The notes below the pieces were generated by a model. The model was not told where the DNA came from and ran no database searches. It was given only the letters and a program-made list of their open reading frames with translations. Positions 6,534 to 6,908 of a stretch of DNA of 6,908 bases are shown here, in pieces. Source of the DNA: Candidatus Aerophobota bacterium (GTDB lineage: Bacteria; Aerophobota; Aerophobia; Aerophobales; B3-G15); the NCBI GenBank assembly GCA_030615365.1, contig JAUWZM010000112.1, forward strand, positions 1 to 6,908. Reading direction: 5' to 3'. Within the stretch, counting starts at the first letter, position 1, and every line of letters starts with the position of its first letter. The position numbers were made by a program, and so were the translations under genes.

Positions 6534-6552
6534 GGGATGAGAATCTCTTCCC
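6534..6552 (-). terminator. Possible terminator hairpin of the PC4-like gene
   Basis: GGGATGAG (6534-6541) and CTCTTCCC (6545-6552) form an 8-position stem with one T-T mismatch and a 3-base loop. On the - strand it directly follows the TGA of the PC4-like gene and leads into TTATTGTAAT, which is only a weak T-run. It is a plausible but imperfect intrinsic terminator. Confidence 0.3.
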
Positions 6553-6792
6553 TCACGCTAAATTTTCGTATTCCTTGTTCACCTTCCCCATCAGCTCCTT
6601 AAACTCCTCCCAATTCCCGTCAAAGAGGTAAAACCTCAAGCCTTGCTTTGTCCACCCTTTGTAGTTATTACTGTCAACCCATATTCTTAAGTCTAGCTTC
6701 TCACCATCTACGATAGAAGTCACAAGCTCCCGGGTATTACTGAGCTTGATACGTCCTATCTCTTTTTGTTCAGTTTGTCTTATTTTTCTCAT
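6553..6792 (-). CDS. PC4/p15-like transcriptional coactivator-family single-stranded-DNA-binding protein
   Basis: This 79-residue protein has a basic N-terminus (MRKIRQTEQK) followed by one PC4-type domain. The order is beta-strand IGRIKLSN, a variable hairpin, KLDLRIWVD (32-40, matching the family's DIR-W strand), GWTKQGLRFYL (46-56, matching the TKKG-LTL strand), then the helix WEEFKELMGKVNKEY (61-75). Bacterial and phage members of the family (YdbC type) bind single-stranded DNA as dimers through a concave beta-sheet; a role in transcription or DNA metabolism is inferred from that. The ATG has a modest GAGAGA (6799-6804) 6 bases upstream. The gene is convergent with the sugar cluster and is unlikely to be part of it. 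The assignment rests on motif order; a very divergent unrelated small protein cannot be fully excluded. Confidence 0.72.
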   Translation of the reverse strand: MRKIRQTEQKEIGRIKLSNTRELVTSIVDGEKLDLRIWVDSNNYKGWTKQGLRFYLFDGNWEEFKELMGKVNKEYENLA

Positions 6793-6810
6793 TGTTCATC
6801 TCTCAGCCCT

Positions 6811-6839
6811 CTTATAAATTAGTCTGTTAGACGCAAAAA
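6811..6839 (-). promoter_or_regulatory. Weak candidate promoter for the PC4-like gene
   Basis: On the - strand, TATAAG (6816-6811) lies 17 bases downstream of TTTTTG (6839-6834), and 18 bases separate the -10 from the start codon. The -10 is good and the -35 poor. Support comes mainly from its position upstream of a gene that needs a promoter. Confidence 0.3.
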
Positions 6840-6866
6840 GGGGGCAAAAAAGAAGGTTAAAACCTA

Positions 6867-6888
6867 TCAATGATATTTTCTTCATTGA
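6867..6888. repeat. Inverted repeat upstream of the PC4-like gene
   Basis: TCAATGA (6867-6873) and TCATTGA (6882-6888) are perfect complements separated by 8 bases. A second small palindrome, AGGTT-AA-AACCT, is at 6854-6865. Dyads at this distance upstream of a promoter could be an operator or a terminator-like end of a gene beyond the window. No T-run is present and the function is unknown. Confidence 0.35.
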
Positions 6889-6908
6889 ACACAAGTTCTA
6901 AATTTATT

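Larger units (their letters stand above)
6287..6552. other. Intergenic gap without a convincing protein gene
   Basis: This stretch between the converging oxidoreductase and PC4-like genes holds a perfect 10-base palindrome TTGAGCTCAA (6352-6361), the extended -10 promoter and hairpin listed separately, and short frames of about 23 and 45 codons that resemble no known family. I see no tRNA-like cloverleaf and no clear intrinsic terminator (GC stem plus T-run) for the + strand operon. Confidence 0.6.

Noticed and set aside
6494..6631. A 45-codon + strand frame from GTG 6494 with an AAAGGGG upstream
   Set aside because: More than half of it is antisense to the PC4-like gene, and the beginning (VVLILADIGAITIRD) only loosely resembles a nucleotide-binding strand.
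1..6908. CRISPR arrays, tRNA or rRNA genes, insertion sequences
   Set aside because: No spaced direct repeats, no cloverleaf or rRNA-like conserved blocks, and no transposase motifs or terminal repeats were seen.

Overview
The window looks like ordinary bacterial chromosome. It is moderately AT-rich by eye, with many AGA/AGG arginine codons and gene-dense on the + strand. Shine-Dalgarno (SD) sites are clear and most start codons are ATG, with one GTG. The solute-binding protein has a classical signal peptide with no lipobox cysteine, which fits a diderm cell with a periplasm better than a Gram-positive one. A PC4/p15-type DNA-binding protein beside carbohydrate-import genes fits poorly characterised anaerobic or thermophilic lineages such as Atribacterota-like bacteria. 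That placement is a guess; the sequence alone does not fix the taxon.

Layout. Bases 1-57 may hold the last codons of an upstream gene. Bases 58-220 are a leader with a possible 22-codon coupled ORF. Bases 221-3270 encode three parts of a CUT1-type sugar ABC importer: a periplasmic binding protein, a MalF/UgpA-like permease and a MalG/UgpE-like permease. A strong 15-bp hairpin separates the binding-protein gene from the permeases. No ATPase gene is present, so one must be encoded elsewhere. Bases 3263-3668 are the decayed C-terminal half of a sugar phosphate isomerase/epimerase (xylose-isomerase-like TIM barrel). It has lost its N-terminal half and carries a one-base frameshift. Next come a DegT/DnrJ/EryC1/StrS-type PLP aminotransferase (3713-4957) and a Gfo/Idh/MocA-type NAD(P)-dependent oxidoreductase (5039-6286). 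A 35-codon ORF of uncertain status lies between them and overlaps the GTG start of the second.

The 266-base gap 6287-6552 has no convincing protein gene. It holds a consensus extended -10 promoter (TGCTATAAT) pointing right, followed at once by a hairpin. On the - strand, 6792-6553 encodes a 79-residue PC4-like protein, with a weak promoter and an inverted repeat upstream of it.

How the genes may work together (inference). The importer would bring in a sugar or cyclitol. The oxidoreductase and aminotransferase would interconvert hydroxyl, keto and amino groups on that ring, and the isomerase, now broken, would once have acted on the keto-sugar. Because the pair sits with an importer, use of an amino-sugar or aminocyclitol is more likely than antibiotic or surface-sugar synthesis, but the substrate cannot be read from sequence. 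I found no clear undescribed system. The most interesting points are the pseudogene with its retained start site, the aminotransferase/dehydrogenase pairing, the PC4 gene and the orphan promoter facing it.
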